Of a stretch of 64,000 nucleotides of DNA, positions 34,284-43,233 are shown one piece after another; the first letter of the stretch is position 1, and every line of letters starts with the position of its first letter. A program made the position numbers and the translations under genes. This stretch comes from Ancylobacter tetraedralis. GTDB lineage: Bacteria > Pseudomonadota > Alphaproteobacteria > Rhizobiales > Xanthobacteraceae. The notes under the pieces were generated by a model that did no database searches, was not told the origin of the DNA, and saw only the letters and a program-made list of their open reading frames with translations. The stretch covers positions 410,682-474,681 of the forward strand of contig NZ_JACICD010000001.1 of assembly GCF_014195655.1 (NCBI RefSeq), written 5' to 3'.

Positions 34284-37200
34284 GGGACGCAGGGGCGGCA
34301 GCGATTTGGCAACCGGTCGCGGTTACGCTAGGGAGCGGTATGGAGGGTGCGGCCCTGATGGCGAGAATGCACAGCGGCACCGGAGAGGCATCCCGGCATG
34401 AGGGCGGCGGCGCGCCCGGCGCGCTGGCGGCCCGCATGCGGCTCGATCCCGGAACACGGGCGCCCGCCCGGCTGCCCGCCGCCGTGCGGCACCTGTTTGG
34501 TCCCGAACACGCGCAGGCAGACGGAGCCGAGGCCCGCCTTGCGGCGCTTGCCGCGCGATTCCCGGCCATGCGCGGCGTACTCGCGCGCGTCGCGGCGCAT
34601 TCCCCCTTCCTTACCGAATTGATGCGGGCCGACCCGGAACGCCTCGTGCGCATCCTGGAGTCCGATCCGGCCGATGGGCTGACCCGGGCGCGCGCGGCGG
34701 CAAGGGCCGTCCTCGCCGTCACGGAGGATGAGGCCGAGGCGATGACGGCGCTGCGCCGGCTGCGCGCCGAGACCGCACTAACCGTCGCGCTGGCCGATAT
34801 CGGCAATGTGCTGGACCTCGCCGAGGTGACATCCGAGCTTACCGACAGCGCCGACGGTGCCATCGCGGCCGCGACGCATTTCCTGTTCCGCGAGGCGCAG
34901 GCCGCCGGCAAGCTGCGCCGGGGGGCGGTGAAGGCTGGTGGCTCCTCCGAGCCTGCAGGCTCCGACACGCCGCCCGGCTTCACCGTGCTCGCCATGGGCA
35001 AGCATGGGGCGCGCGAGCTCAACTATTCCAGCGATGTCGACCTCATCGTGCTCTACGATCCCGAGGTCGCGCCCTTGAAGGAGGGCGTGGAGCCAACGCC
35101 CTTCTTCGTGCGGCTCACCCAGCGCCTTGTCCGGCTGATCCAGGAGCGCACCGCCGACGGCTATGTCGCGCGGGTGGACCTCAGGCTGCGGCCCGATCCG
35201 GCCTCCACACCCATCGCCCTCTCCGTGGAGGCGGCGCTCGATTATTACGAGCGCGAGGGGGCCACCTGGGAGCGCGCGGCCTATATCAAGGCGCGGCCGA
35301 TCGCCGGCGACATCGCGCTCGGCCACAGCTTCCTGCGCCGGCTTTCTCCCTTCGTCTGGCGTCGTTCGCTCGACTATGCGGCGGTGTCCGACGTCCATGC
35401 GATGAAGCAGGATATCCATGCCTTTCGCGGCCATGCGGCCATCGCGGTCGAGGGGCACAATGTGAAGCTCGGGCGCGGTGGTATCCGCGAGATCGAGTTC
35501 TTCGCGCAGACCCAGCAGCTGATCGCCGGGGGCCGGGATCCGCGCCTGCGCACCCCGCGCACGCTGGAAGCGCTCGCCTTGCTGGCCGAGACCGGGTGGA
35601 TCGGCGAGGGCGCGCGCGGCGAACTGGACGAGGCCTATCACTTCCTGCGCCGGGTGGAGCATCGCCTGCAGATGGTGGCGGACGCCCAGACCCATACGCT
35701 GCCGGAAGACGCCGAGGGCCTCGTCGCCTTCGCCCGCTTCATGGGCTATGCCCGCCGCGAGGATTTCGCGGGCGCGCTGGTCGAGCGCCTGTCGCGGGTG
35801 CAGGATCACTATTCCAAGCTGTTCGAGGACGCGCCGCCGCGCGCGCTGGTCGAAGGGCGGCTGGATTTTCCCCCGGAAAAGGACGATCGCGAGACGCTGG
35901 CGACCATGCACAAGCTCGGCTATGGCGACCCGGTTGCCGCGAGCGCCACCGTGCGCGGCTGGCTCGCCGGCGACGACTATCGCGCGCTTCGCCCGGACAT
36001 CGTTCGCACCAGCCTTGCCGCCATCCTACCGCTTCTCATCGATGCGCTGGCCCGCGGCGGCGCGGCGGACGCGGCATTGGCGGCGGCGGATCGGTTCTTC
36101 CGCGAATTGCCCATCGCGACGCGGCTTCTGCCGGCGCTGGTGCATCACCCCGATCTGGTACGTCTCATCGCCACGATTCTCGGCACCGCTCCCCGGCTCG
36201 GCGAGATGCTGGCGCATCGCCCCTCGCTGATCGACGCGCTGCTCGACCCCGCCTTTTTCGGCGCGCTGCCGGACGAACCGGCGCTGACCAGCCGGCTTGC
36301 CGCGCTGATCGAGGGGGCGGAGGGCGAAGAGGACCTGCTCGACCAGACCCGTCGCTTCCGGCAGGAGCAGCATGTGCTGATCGGCGTGCGCATTCTCTCC
36401 GGCACCCTGCCGGCCGCGCGCGCGGGGGAGGCCTTCGCCCGGCTGGCCGACGTCATCATCCGCGCGCTGGAGCGACCGGTGACGGCGCGCTTTCAGGAGG
36501 CATACGGCAGGGTCGCCGGCGCCGAGTTTGCCGTGCTGGCCATGGGCAAGCTCGGCGGGCGGGAGATGACCGCAGGCTCCGATCTCGACCTCATCGTGCT
36601 CTATGATTTCGACGAGGAGCGCCCCGAGAGCGACGGCCCCCGCCCGCTTCATGGCGCGCAATATTTCGCCCGCCTGACGCAGCGCTTCGTCAGCGCGCTG
36701 ACCACACCGACCAATGCGGGCCAGCTCTATGAGGTAGACCTGCGCCTGCGCCCCTCCGGCCGGGCCGGGCCGGTGGCGACCAGCCTGCCGCGCTTCGAGA
36801 CCTATCAGGCGGAGGAGGCGTGGACCTGGGAGCACATGGCGCTCACCCGCGCCCGCGTCGTCTCGGCCTCGCCCGGCTTTCGCGCGCGAGTGGAGGCGGC
36901 GATCGCCGAGGTGCTGCGCCGGCCGCGCGACCGGGCGCGGCTGGCTGCCGACATCGTCGACATGCGCGGCGCCATCGCCGACGAGAAGGGCGATGATGAC
37001 CCGTGGGACCTTAAATATGCCCGAGGCGGGCTGATCGATATCGAGTTCATCGCCCAGTACCTCGTGCTCGCCCATGCCCGCGCGCATCCGCAGGTCATCG
37101 ATACCGCCACCGCGCGGGTGATCGCGCAGGCGACACAGGCGGGGCTGCTCGACGCGCAGGATGGGCAGGTGCTGGGCGATGCCTGCCGGCTGATGCAGGA

Positions 37201-37402
37201 CCTGACGCAGGTTTTGCGGCTCGCGCTGACCACGCCGTTCCAAAGCGCTGAGGCGAGCCCGGCGCTGAAGCGCCTGCTGGCCCGTGCCGGCGCGATGCCG
37301 GACTTCTCCACGCTCGAAGCGCATCTGTTCGAGACGCAGGCGGCGGTGCGCGCAACTTTCGAGCGGCTGCTGACCGCCGCGCCCGCGCGCCGCCGCGCCT
37401 GA
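34280..37402 (+). CDS. glnE: Bifunctional glutamine synthetase adenylyltransferase/deadenylase
   Basis: About 1040 residues. Two nucleotidyltransferase domains, each with the GSD-x-D-type metal site: NYSSDVDLIVLYDPE in the N-terminal deadenylase half (about residue 250) and GSDLDLIVLYDFDEE in the C-terminal half (about residue 770); both followed by GlnD_UR_UTase helical parts (LGRGGIREIEFFAQTQQLI; ARGGLIDIEFIAQYLVLAH). It adenylylates GlnA when nitrogen is plentiful. The first ~55 residues from the GTG at 34280 are unlike the family; the ATG at 34340 or a later one may be the true start. Confidence 0.93.
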   Translation: MRDAGAAAIWQPVAVTLGSGMEGAALMARMHSGTGEASRHEGGGAPGALAARMRLDPGTRAPARLPAAVRHLFGPEHAQADGAEARLAALAARFPAMRGVLARVAAHSPFLTELMRADPERLVRILESDPADGLTRARAAARAVLAVTEDEAEAMTALRRLRAETALTVALADIGNVLDLAEVTSELTDSADGAIAAATHFLFREAQAAGKLRRGAVKAGGSSEPAGSDTPPGFTVLAMGKHGARELNYSSDVDLIVLYDPEVAPLKEGVEPTPFFVRLTQRLVRLIQERTADGYVARVDLRLRPDPASTPIALSVEAALDYYEREGATWERAAYIKARPIAGDIALGHSFLRRLSPFVWRRSLDYAAVSDVHAMKQDIHAFRGHAAIAVEGHNVKLGRGGIREIEFFAQTQQLIAGGRDPRLRTPRTLEALALLAETGWIGEGARGELDEAYHFLRRVEHRLQMVADAQTHTLPEDAEGLVAFARFMGYARREDFAGALVERLSRVQDHYSKLFEDAPPRALVEGRLDFPPEKDDRETLATMHKLGYGDPVAASATVRGWLAGDDYRALRPDIVRTSLAAILPLLIDALARGGAADAALAAADRFFRELPIATRLLPALVHHPDLVRLIATILGTAPRLGEMLAHRPSLIDALLDPAFFGALPDEPALTSRLAALIEGAEGEEDLLDQTRRFRQEQHVLIGVRILSGTLPAARAGEAFARLADVIIRALERPVTARFQEAYGRVAGAEFAVLAMGKLGGREMTAGSDLDLIVLYDFDEERPESDGPRPLHGAQYFARLTQRFVSALTTPTNAGQLYEVDLRLRPSGRAGPVATSLPRFETYQAEEAWTWEHMALTRARVVSASPGFRARVEAAIAEVLRRPRDRARLAADIVDMRGAIADEKGDDDPWDLKYARGGLIDIEFIAQYLVLAHARAHPQVIDTATARVIAQATQAGLLDAQDGQVLGDACRLMQDLTQVLRLALTTPFQSAEASPALKRLLARAGAMPDFSTLEAHLFETQAAVRATFERLLTAAPARRRA

Positions 37403-37414
37403 GAGAGCCGCCCC

Positions 37415-38530
37415 TCAGGAAAGCTTTTCCGCCACAAGATCGCCGATGGCGAGGCTGGAGGTGAGGCCGGGCGATTCGATGCCGAACAGCTGCGCGAGGC
37501 CCGGCACGCCGTGTTCGGCCGGCCCGTCGATGCGGAAATCGGCGGCCGGGGCGCCCGCCGGCACGATCTTCGGCCGTATGCCCGCATAGGCCGGGTTCAG
37601 CGCGCCGTCGGGTAGCGCCGGCCAATAATGGCGGATGGCGGCGTAGAACGCATTTCCGCGCAACGGGTCGACCTCGTAGTGCGGCGTGTCGATCCACTCG
37701 GTATCCGGCCCGAAGCGCGCCTGTCCGCCGAGGTCGAGCGTGAGATGCACGCCGAGGCCCGCCTGTTCCGGCACCGGGTAGATCAGCCGCGAGAACGGCG
37801 CCTTGCCGGACAGGGTGAAATAGGAGCCCTTGCAGTAATAGGCCGGCGGCACCGCTTCCGCGGGAATGCCCTCGATCGCCCGGGCCAGCGGCACGGCGCC
37901 GTGCCCGGCGGCATTGACGAACAGCCGGCAGGCGAGCGCCATCGGCTCCTCGCCCCCGACGTCGAGCGAAAAGCCGTCCGGCTCAACGCTGCCGCGCAGG
38001 ATCGGGGCGTTGAAGGCGATCATGCCGCCCGCGTCTTCGATATCGCCGCGCATGGCGAGCATGAGCGCATGGCTGTCGATGATGCCGGTGGAGGGCGACA
38101 GCAGCGCTTCGACCACATTGAGCGCCGGTTCCAGTTCGCGCGCCTGCTCGCCGGCGAGATGCTGGAGGTCGGTGACGCCGGCGGCACGGGCATGCGCGTC
38201 GATCGCCGCGAGCTTGGCGGTCTCGGCCGCGCTCGCCGCCACGATCAGCTTGCCGCAGCGCCGGTGCGGGATCGAGCGCTCGGTGCAATAGCCATAGAGC
38301 GCGTTCCGGCCGGCGACGCAGAGCTGGGCCTTCCGCGAGCCGGCGGGGTAATAGAGGCCGGAATGGATCACCTCGCTGTTGCGGGCGGAGGTCTCCGAGC
38401 CGATCAGCCCGGTCGCTTCCAGCACCAGCACCTCATGGCCCTTGAGCGCCAGCGCCCGGGCCACGGCGAGCCCCACCACCCCCGCGCCGGCCACGACGCA
38501 GTCGACAAAGGCTCGATCCGTTTCGCTCAT
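37415..38530 (-). CDS. FAD-dependent oxidoreductase, L-2-hydroxyglutarate oxidase type (LhgO-like)
   Basis: 371 residues of the DAO family. FAD-binding [28 protein letters not shown] at the N-terminus (Rossmann glycines GAGVVG), then [25 protein letters not shown], the hallmark of the L2HGDH group, and a C-terminal [20 protein letters not shown]. Likely oxidises L-2-hydroxyglutarate or a similar 2-hydroxy acid. Convergent with glnE; downstream of the PleC-like kinase by 21 bases on the same strand. Confidence 0.85.
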   Translation of the reverse strand: MSETDRAFVDCVVAGAGVVGLAVARALALKGHEVLVLEATGLIGSETSARNSEVIHSGLYYPAGSRKAQLCVAGRNALYGYCTERSIPHRRCGKLIVAASAAETAKLAAIDAHARAAGVTDLQHLAGEQARELEPALNVVEALLSPSTGIIDSHALMLAMRGDIEDAGGMIAFNAPILRGSVEPDGFSLDVGGEEPMALACRLFVNAAGHGAVPLARAIEGIPAEAVPPAYYCKGSYFTLSGKAPFSRLIYPVPEQAGLGVHLTLDLGGQARFGPDTEWIDTPHYEVDPLRGNAFYAAIRHYWPALPDGALNPAYAGIRPKIVPAGAPAADFRIDGPAEHGVPGLAQLFGIESPGLTSSLAIGDLVAEKLS

Positions 38531-38551
38531 GCTTGCTTTCCAGCCCGCGTG

Positions 38552-40927
38552 TCAGTTGTCCGACATTGCCGCATGGCGATACTGCAACGCGGGGCGTCCG
38601 TGCAATGGCAGGCGCAGGATGACGGTGGTTCCCACCCCTTCGGAGGAGCGAATGCGCATGGTGCCGCCATGCAGCTCCACCAGCGACTTGGCGATGGCGA
38701 GGCCGAGGCCCGAGCCCTTGTAGGTCTTGGTGAACTGGCTTTCGACCTGCTCGAAGGGGCGGCCGATCTTGGCCAGCGCGCTCTTGGGAATGCCGATGCC
38801 GGTATCCTCGATCACCATCAGCGCGGAGCGGGCGGAGGCGCGGGTGCGCAGCGTGATGCGTCCATGCTCCGGCGTGAACTTGATGGCGTTGGAGATGAGG
38901 TTGAGCGTGATCTGCTTGAGGGCGCGCCGGTCGGCGTCGACAGTCACGTCCACGTCGCTCTCGCTGGTGACGATAAGCTGCTTCTCGTCCGCCCGCACCG
39001 ACATGACGCGGATGGCGTCCTTGATGATCTCGTCCAGCTTGGTGGGCTGCAGCGTCAGCTGCACGCGGCCAGCCTCGATGCGCGACATGTCGAGAATGTC
39101 GTTGATGACGTCGAGCAGATAGCGGCCGGAATCGCGGATATCGCGGCAATATTCGTTGTATTTCAGGTTGCCGAGAGGGCCGAACAGGCCGCTCTCCATC
39201 AGTTCGGAAAAGCCGATAATGGCATTGAGCGGCGTGCGCAGCTCATGACTCATATTGGCGAGGAATTCGGACTTGGCGCGGTTGGCGTCCTCGGCCTTGT
39301 TCTTCTCGTCGGCATAGTTCTGGGCGAGTTCGGCCAGCTGGAGGGCCTGCATCTCCAGCGTCTGCTGCGATTTGCGCAGATCCGCGACCAGCGCCATCAG
39401 CCGCTTCTCGCTCTCCATCAGCCGCTCTTCGTGGCGTTTGAGCGCGGTGATCTCGGTGCCGACCGAGACGAAGCCGCCATCCTTGGTGCGCCGCTCGGTG
39501 ACCTTCAGCCAGCGCCCGCCCTCCAGCTGCGCCTCGAAGGCGCGCGCGCCTTCCTCCGGCCGGTCCTCGGTGCGCAGCGGAATGCGCACCACGGGCTGGC
39601 GGGCGATGGCGGCGATCGCCTCGAACGGCGTGCCGGGCGCGACATTGGTGTCGCCGAACCCGTGCAGCGACTGGAATTTGGAGTTGCACAGAACCAGCCG
39701 GCTGGCGCTGTCCCACAGCACGAAGGATTCCGAAATGCTCTCGATGGCGTCGCGCAGCCGCATGTCGGCGGTGGCGGTGCGCTCGGCGAGCCGGCGCTCC
39801 TCCGTCACGTCCACCGCGATGCCGACGAGGTGCGGGGGCTCGCCATTGTCCTGCGGCACCACCTCGGCCCGCGCCCGCAGCCAGACCCAATGGCCGTCGG
39901 CATGCTTCATGCGGAAGATGCGCTCGATGATCCGGCCGGGCTTGTCGGCGATCTCCTTGGCGACATCATAAAGGTTTGTATCGTCGGGGTGGACGAGGGC
40001 GGAGACCTCGCCGAAGGAGATGAGCTCGTCGCGCGGTTCATGGCCGAGCAGTTCGAACATCGAACTCGACCAGAACATGCGCCCGCGCCCCATGTCCCAG
40101 TCCCACAGCCCGCATCGCCCGCGCGAGAGGGCGGTATCGATGCGGGCGCGCACCGTGTCGTAGATGCCGTCCGCCTCGCGCGCCCGCGTCGCCTGCCAGT
40201 GGAAGGCGAAGCCCAGGATCAGCAGCACCGCCCCGGTCGTCGACAGCAGCGTGACGGTGAGGATCGTATCCGACTGCCAGGTGGCCAGCGCGCTCGACAA
40301 GGGCTGCACGGCGACCAGTTGAAGCGGCGCGGCGCGCAGATTGTGCACCGTCGCCAGCGCGGCGGAACCGTTGGCCAGGGTCACGTCGAGCACGCCGGCA
40401 TCCTCGGCGAACACGGCGATGGCCTGCACATTGGCCAGGATGGTGCGGATGTCGTCGGCGGTCTCCGTGCCGGGCGCCTCGTCATGGATGGCGACGACCT
40501 TGCCGGCCGCGTCGATCAGCCCATAGCGGCGGCCCTCCTCGGTGGCGCGCGAGGGCAGGCCCGATTTCAGCAGATCATCGGGCGCGAGCCCGCTGCTGCC
40601 GCGTCGATCGATCTCGCTGGCAATGGCAACGGCGAACAGCGCCAGCTCGTCCTTGGCGCTGGCGACGGCGTCGGCGCGGTAGGATCGGATCTGGACGGCG
40701 GAGGCGATGGCGACGATTGCTATGAAGGCGACGATCAGGGCAGGGACTGCCCTGCGCATGAAAGGTTCGGCGTCGACAAGCCGTTGATAGGCGGGTTTCG
40801 CCACCGAACGCGCCAAGCCTCTCATGGCTTGTACGCGCACGGAAGCGCCCGCAGCGTTGGCGCGCGCCATCGCCGGCCTCCCCCGAAGTCCTAGTGCCCC
40901 GTCCGCGAAAGGAGCGATGTGCCGCAT
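38552..40927 (-). CDS. PAS-domain sensor histidine kinase of the PleC/DivJ/PdhS group
   Basis: About 791 residues. Two membrane helices (VPALIVAFIAIVAIASAVQI and TLLSTTGAVLLILGFAF) flank a periplasmic domain of about 140 residues. Two PAS-type domains follow (GRCGLWDWDMGRGRMFWSSS; DAIESISESFVLWDSASRLV), then a coiled coil and the HisKA core FLANMSHELRTPLNAIIGFSELM with the extended YCRDIRDSGRYLLDVINDILDMSRIEAG seen in PleC-like kinases, and ATPase boxes LISNAIKF and GSGLGLAIAKSL. This group usually acts on DivK in cell-cycle control. The start is uncertain; ATGs at 40870 or later are possible. Confidence 0.82.
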   Translation of the reverse strand: MRHIAPFADGALGLRGRPAMARANAAGASVRVQAMRGLARSVAKPAYQRLVDAEPFMRRAVPALIVAFIAIVAIASAVQIRSYRADAVASAKDELALFAVAIASEIDRRGSSGLAPDDLLKSGLPSRATEEGRRYGLIDAAGKVVAIHDEAPGTETADDIRTILANVQAIAVFAEDAGVLDVTLANGSAALATVHNLRAAPLQLVAVQPLSSALATWQSDTILTVTLLSTTGAVLLILGFAFHWQATRAREADGIYDTVRARIDTALSRGRCGLWDWDMGRGRMFWSSSMFELLGHEPRDELISFGEVSALVHPDDTNLYDVAKEIADKPGRIIERIFRMKHADGHWVWLRARAEVVPQDNGEPPHLVGIAVDVTEERRLAERTATADMRLRDAIESISESFVLWDSASRLVLCNSKFQSLHGFGDTNVAPGTPFEAIAAIARQPVVRIPLRTEDRPEEGARAFEAQLEGGRWLKVTERRTKDGGFVSVGTEITALKRHEERLMESEKRLMALVADLRKSQQTLEMQALQLAELAQNYADEKNKAEDANRAKSEFLANMSHELRTPLNAIIGFSELMESGLFGPLGNLKYNEYCRDIRDSGRYLLDVINDILDMSRIEAGRVQLTLQPTKLDEIIKDAIRVMSVRADEKQLIVTSESDVDVTVDADRRALKQITLNLISNAIKFTPEHGRITLRTRASARSALMVIEDTGIGIPKSALAKIGRPFEQVESQFTKTYKGSGLGLAIAKSLVELHGGTMRIRSSEGVGTTVILRLPLHGRPALQYRHAAMSDN

Positions 40928-41128
40928 CTCTCCGAATCAGGCTGATTTGAATCCAATCGACCTCGCGCGTCCAGAGTCCGCAGGAGTCAAGTTAACGAAT
41001 TAGCAACCTGTGGGTGTTTTCGGGTCGTCGCGGCGATGCATCGACCATGTCGCTGCCCGCCATGGACGAAGAGGCCGCGTCGATGCTATTCGCGATCGCT
41101 TGAAGATGCAGGCGATGGAGAATGAACA

Positions 41129-41668
41129 ATGAGCGAGATCTGGTTCCGTACCGGCGAAGCAACGGTTCTTGCGGCTGAGGGGCAGTTCACCGACGCCATG
41201 CCCGAAGTGCTGATCGGCTCGGTGCGCGGCCCGGCCGGCCAGGCCTTCGCCTCCATGATGGGGCAGGTGCAGGGTCACACCCGGATGTTCGTGGTACGCG
41301 ACCTCAACCAGCAGGTGCGCCCGGCGACCATGATGACGACCAAGGCCACCATCCACACGCTGGAATATGTCGACCTGCTCGGCGGCGTGGTGCAGGGCGC
41401 CATCGGCGATGCGATCGTCGACGCCCTGGTCGAGGGAATCCTGCCCAAGGATCAGGCCGACGAGCTCTGCATGATCGTCATGGTGTGGCTCGACCCGCGC
41501 TGCGCCGAGGATCCCAATCTCGACAAGGCCGACCTTTACCGCACCAATTACGAGGCGATGAAGATCGCGCTGGAGCGTGCCATCACCGGCAAGCCGACGG
41601 TCGACGAACTGATCGCCAACCGCAAGAGCGTGAAGCACTACGCGCTGGACGGCGTCATCGACTACTGA
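41129..41668 (+). CDS. Formaldehyde-activating enzyme (Fae) homologue, catalytic His apparently absent
   Basis: 179 residues of the Fae family: TGEATVLAAEGQF, LIGSVRGPAGQAF, VRPATMMTTKATIHTLE, AIGDAIVDALVEGILPKDQADEL, YRTNYEAMKIALERAITGKP. Canonical Fae condenses formaldehyde with H4MPT and has an N-terminal E-V-A-H-I-D segment whose His is catalytic; the matching segment here reads DAMPEVLIG, with Met where His is expected. It may be a Fae2/Fae3-type paralogue with another role. It lies away from the C1 island, divergent from the PleC-like kinase, and its stop overlaps that of the convergent diguanylate cyclase by seven bases. Confidence 0.85.
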   Translation: MSEIWFRTGEATVLAAEGQFTDAMPEVLIGSVRGPAGQAFASMMGQVQGHTRMFVVRDLNQQVRPATMMTTKATIHTLEYVDLLGGVVQGAIGDAIVDALVEGILPKDQADELCMIVMVWLDPRCAEDPNLDKADLYRTNYEAMKIALERAITGKPTVDELIANRKSVKHYALDGVIDY

Positions 41669-43134
41669 GCCGGATCAATGCGGGGTTCTCGACTGCGCGT
41701 TCGCGAGCGCGCGGTCGGCGCATTCTCCGTGACCTTCATGGTGCTCAGCGTGCCGTCATTCGAGATGCCGGCTGAAGCGATGCAGTTGCGGCCGGCCTGC
41801 TTGGCGGCATAGAGCGCGCGGTCGGCGGCGTGGATAACCACGGCCGGGATCATGTTCGTGCCCGGCGGCGAGGCCCCGTCGAACACGGAAATGCCAATGC
41901 TGACCGTGATATGGCCCAATGAACTGCCGGCATGCGGCAGCCGCAGCGCCCGTACGGCTTCCAGCATCGTGCCTGCCATGATGAGAGCGCCGGATTCGTC
42001 GCTGTCCGCCAGCACGGCCGCGAACTCCTCTCCGCCATAGCGCGTGACCAAATCGCCGGCGCGGTTCACCGACTTGCGCAGCGCGGCCGCCACCTTGCGC
42101 AGGCACTCGTCGCCTTCGAGATGGCCGTGCAGGTCATTGTAGCTCTTGAAATGATCGACATCGATCATCATAAGCGCCAGGGACGGGGGACGACGGCCGC
42201 TGCGGCGCATCTCACGCGCCAGCACCTCGTCGAACTTGCGGCGGTTGGGCAGTTCGGTGAGCGGATCCATCTCGGACAGCGCGGTGAGGCGCCGGTTGGC
42301 GTCGACAAGCTCGCGTTCCAGCTTTTCGCGCTGGCGTACCGTGGCAGCGAGTTCCTGCTCGACATGTTTCTGGCGGGTAATGTCGACGCTGGTCGCGAGC
42401 AGGCGCAACGGCTGGCCCTCGGCGTCGCGCGCGACGATGCGGCCCCGTGCCATGATCCAGATCCACCTGCCGCTCTTGTGCGACACGCGGTAGGTGGCCT
42501 CGAACAGATCGGTCCTGCCGTCGAGCAGATCCTGGTAGCGCTTCAGCACATAGGGGCGGTCTTCCGGATTCACCACGCTCCAAGCGACATCATCCGTGCC
42601 GCTCACCTCTTCGCGCGACGCGTAGCCAAGTCCATGCTTCCAGTGCGGCGAGCGCCGGACCGTGTTGCTCGGGATGTCGAGTTCCCAGATCCACTGATTG
42701 GCGTTCTCCAGCGCGAAAGTGATGCTCTGTTCCATCTCGGCCAGCGCATCGGTGGTCCGGCGCCGCTCGGTGATGTCGACAAAGGCGATAGACAGCCCAA
42801 CGACCGTCCCGCTCACGTCGCGGAACGGTTCCGCGGTGACGAGGTAGATATTGTCCCGGCCGGGAATCGACATCTCGCGTTCGTCGATCGACGCGCCGGC
42901 GATGGCCCGGGCCAGGCCACGCCTCACCAGATCGGAGGAGCCGGGAACCAGCGTGTCGACATCCTGCCCGACAATCTCCTCGAGCGGGCGGCCAAACATC
43001 GCGGCAAGACGCCGATTGCCGTTCATGCACGTGAGGTCGCGCCCGATCATGGCGAGCGCAACCGGCGCGCTTAAATAGGCCGACGACAGCGTCGTCAGCT
43101 CGATTGTCTCGGGGACCGTGCCGTCAGCCACCAT
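41662..43134 (-). CDS. PAS-PAS-GGDEF diguanylate cyclase
   Basis: 490 residues from ATG 43134 (a TTG at 43155 would add seven). PAS 1 (SAYLSAPVALAMIGRDLTCM...), PAS 2 with its C-terminal motif (WIMARGRIVARDAEGQPLRL), a coiled coil, and a C-terminal GGDEF domain whose active site is RYGGEEFAAVL. The RAGD five residues before it is a complete RxxD inhibitory site, so the enzyme should make c-di-GMP and be product-inhibited. No membrane segment, so a cytoplasmic signal is sensed. Confidence 0.9.
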   Translation of the reverse strand: MVADGTVPETIELTTLSSAYLSAPVALAMIGRDLTCMNGNRRLAAMFGRPLEEIVGQDVDTLVPGSSDLVRRGLARAIAGASIDEREMSIPGRDNIYLVTAEPFRDVSGTVVGLSIAFVDITERRRTTDALAEMEQSITFALENANQWIWELDIPSNTVRRSPHWKHGLGYASREEVSGTDDVAWSVVNPEDRPYVLKRYQDLLDGRTDLFEATYRVSHKSGRWIWIMARGRIVARDAEGQPLRLLATSVDITRQKHVEQELAATVRQREKLERELVDANRRLTALSEMDPLTELPNRRKFDEVLAREMRRSGRRPPSLALMMIDVDHFKSYNDLHGHLEGDECLRKVAAALRKSVNRAGDLVTRYGGEEFAAVLADSDESGALIMAGTMLEAVRALRLPHAGSSLGHITVSIGISVFDGASPPGTNMIPAVVIHAADRALYAAKQAGRNCIASAGISNDGTLSTMKVTENAPTARSRTRSREPRIDPAQ

Positions 43135-43233
43135 GGACCGCCATGTGTCCTGCAATCAATCTTGCAGGGCACCGACTCTAGCGCCAATCCGTACCGACCG
43201 GAATGACGAATACTGCGCTTTTTATACGCTCGC

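Noticed and set aside
37628-40894. An open frame of 1088 codons on the plus strand opposite the oxidoreductase and the PleC-like kinase
   Set aside because: It crosses two well-supported genes on the other strand and has no recognisable domain, so it is another shadow.
40985-41010. CtrA box upstream of the PleC-like kinase
   Set aside because: One GTTAAC half-site exists, but the TTAA-N7-TTAA spacing is not met (the other half would be TTGC).
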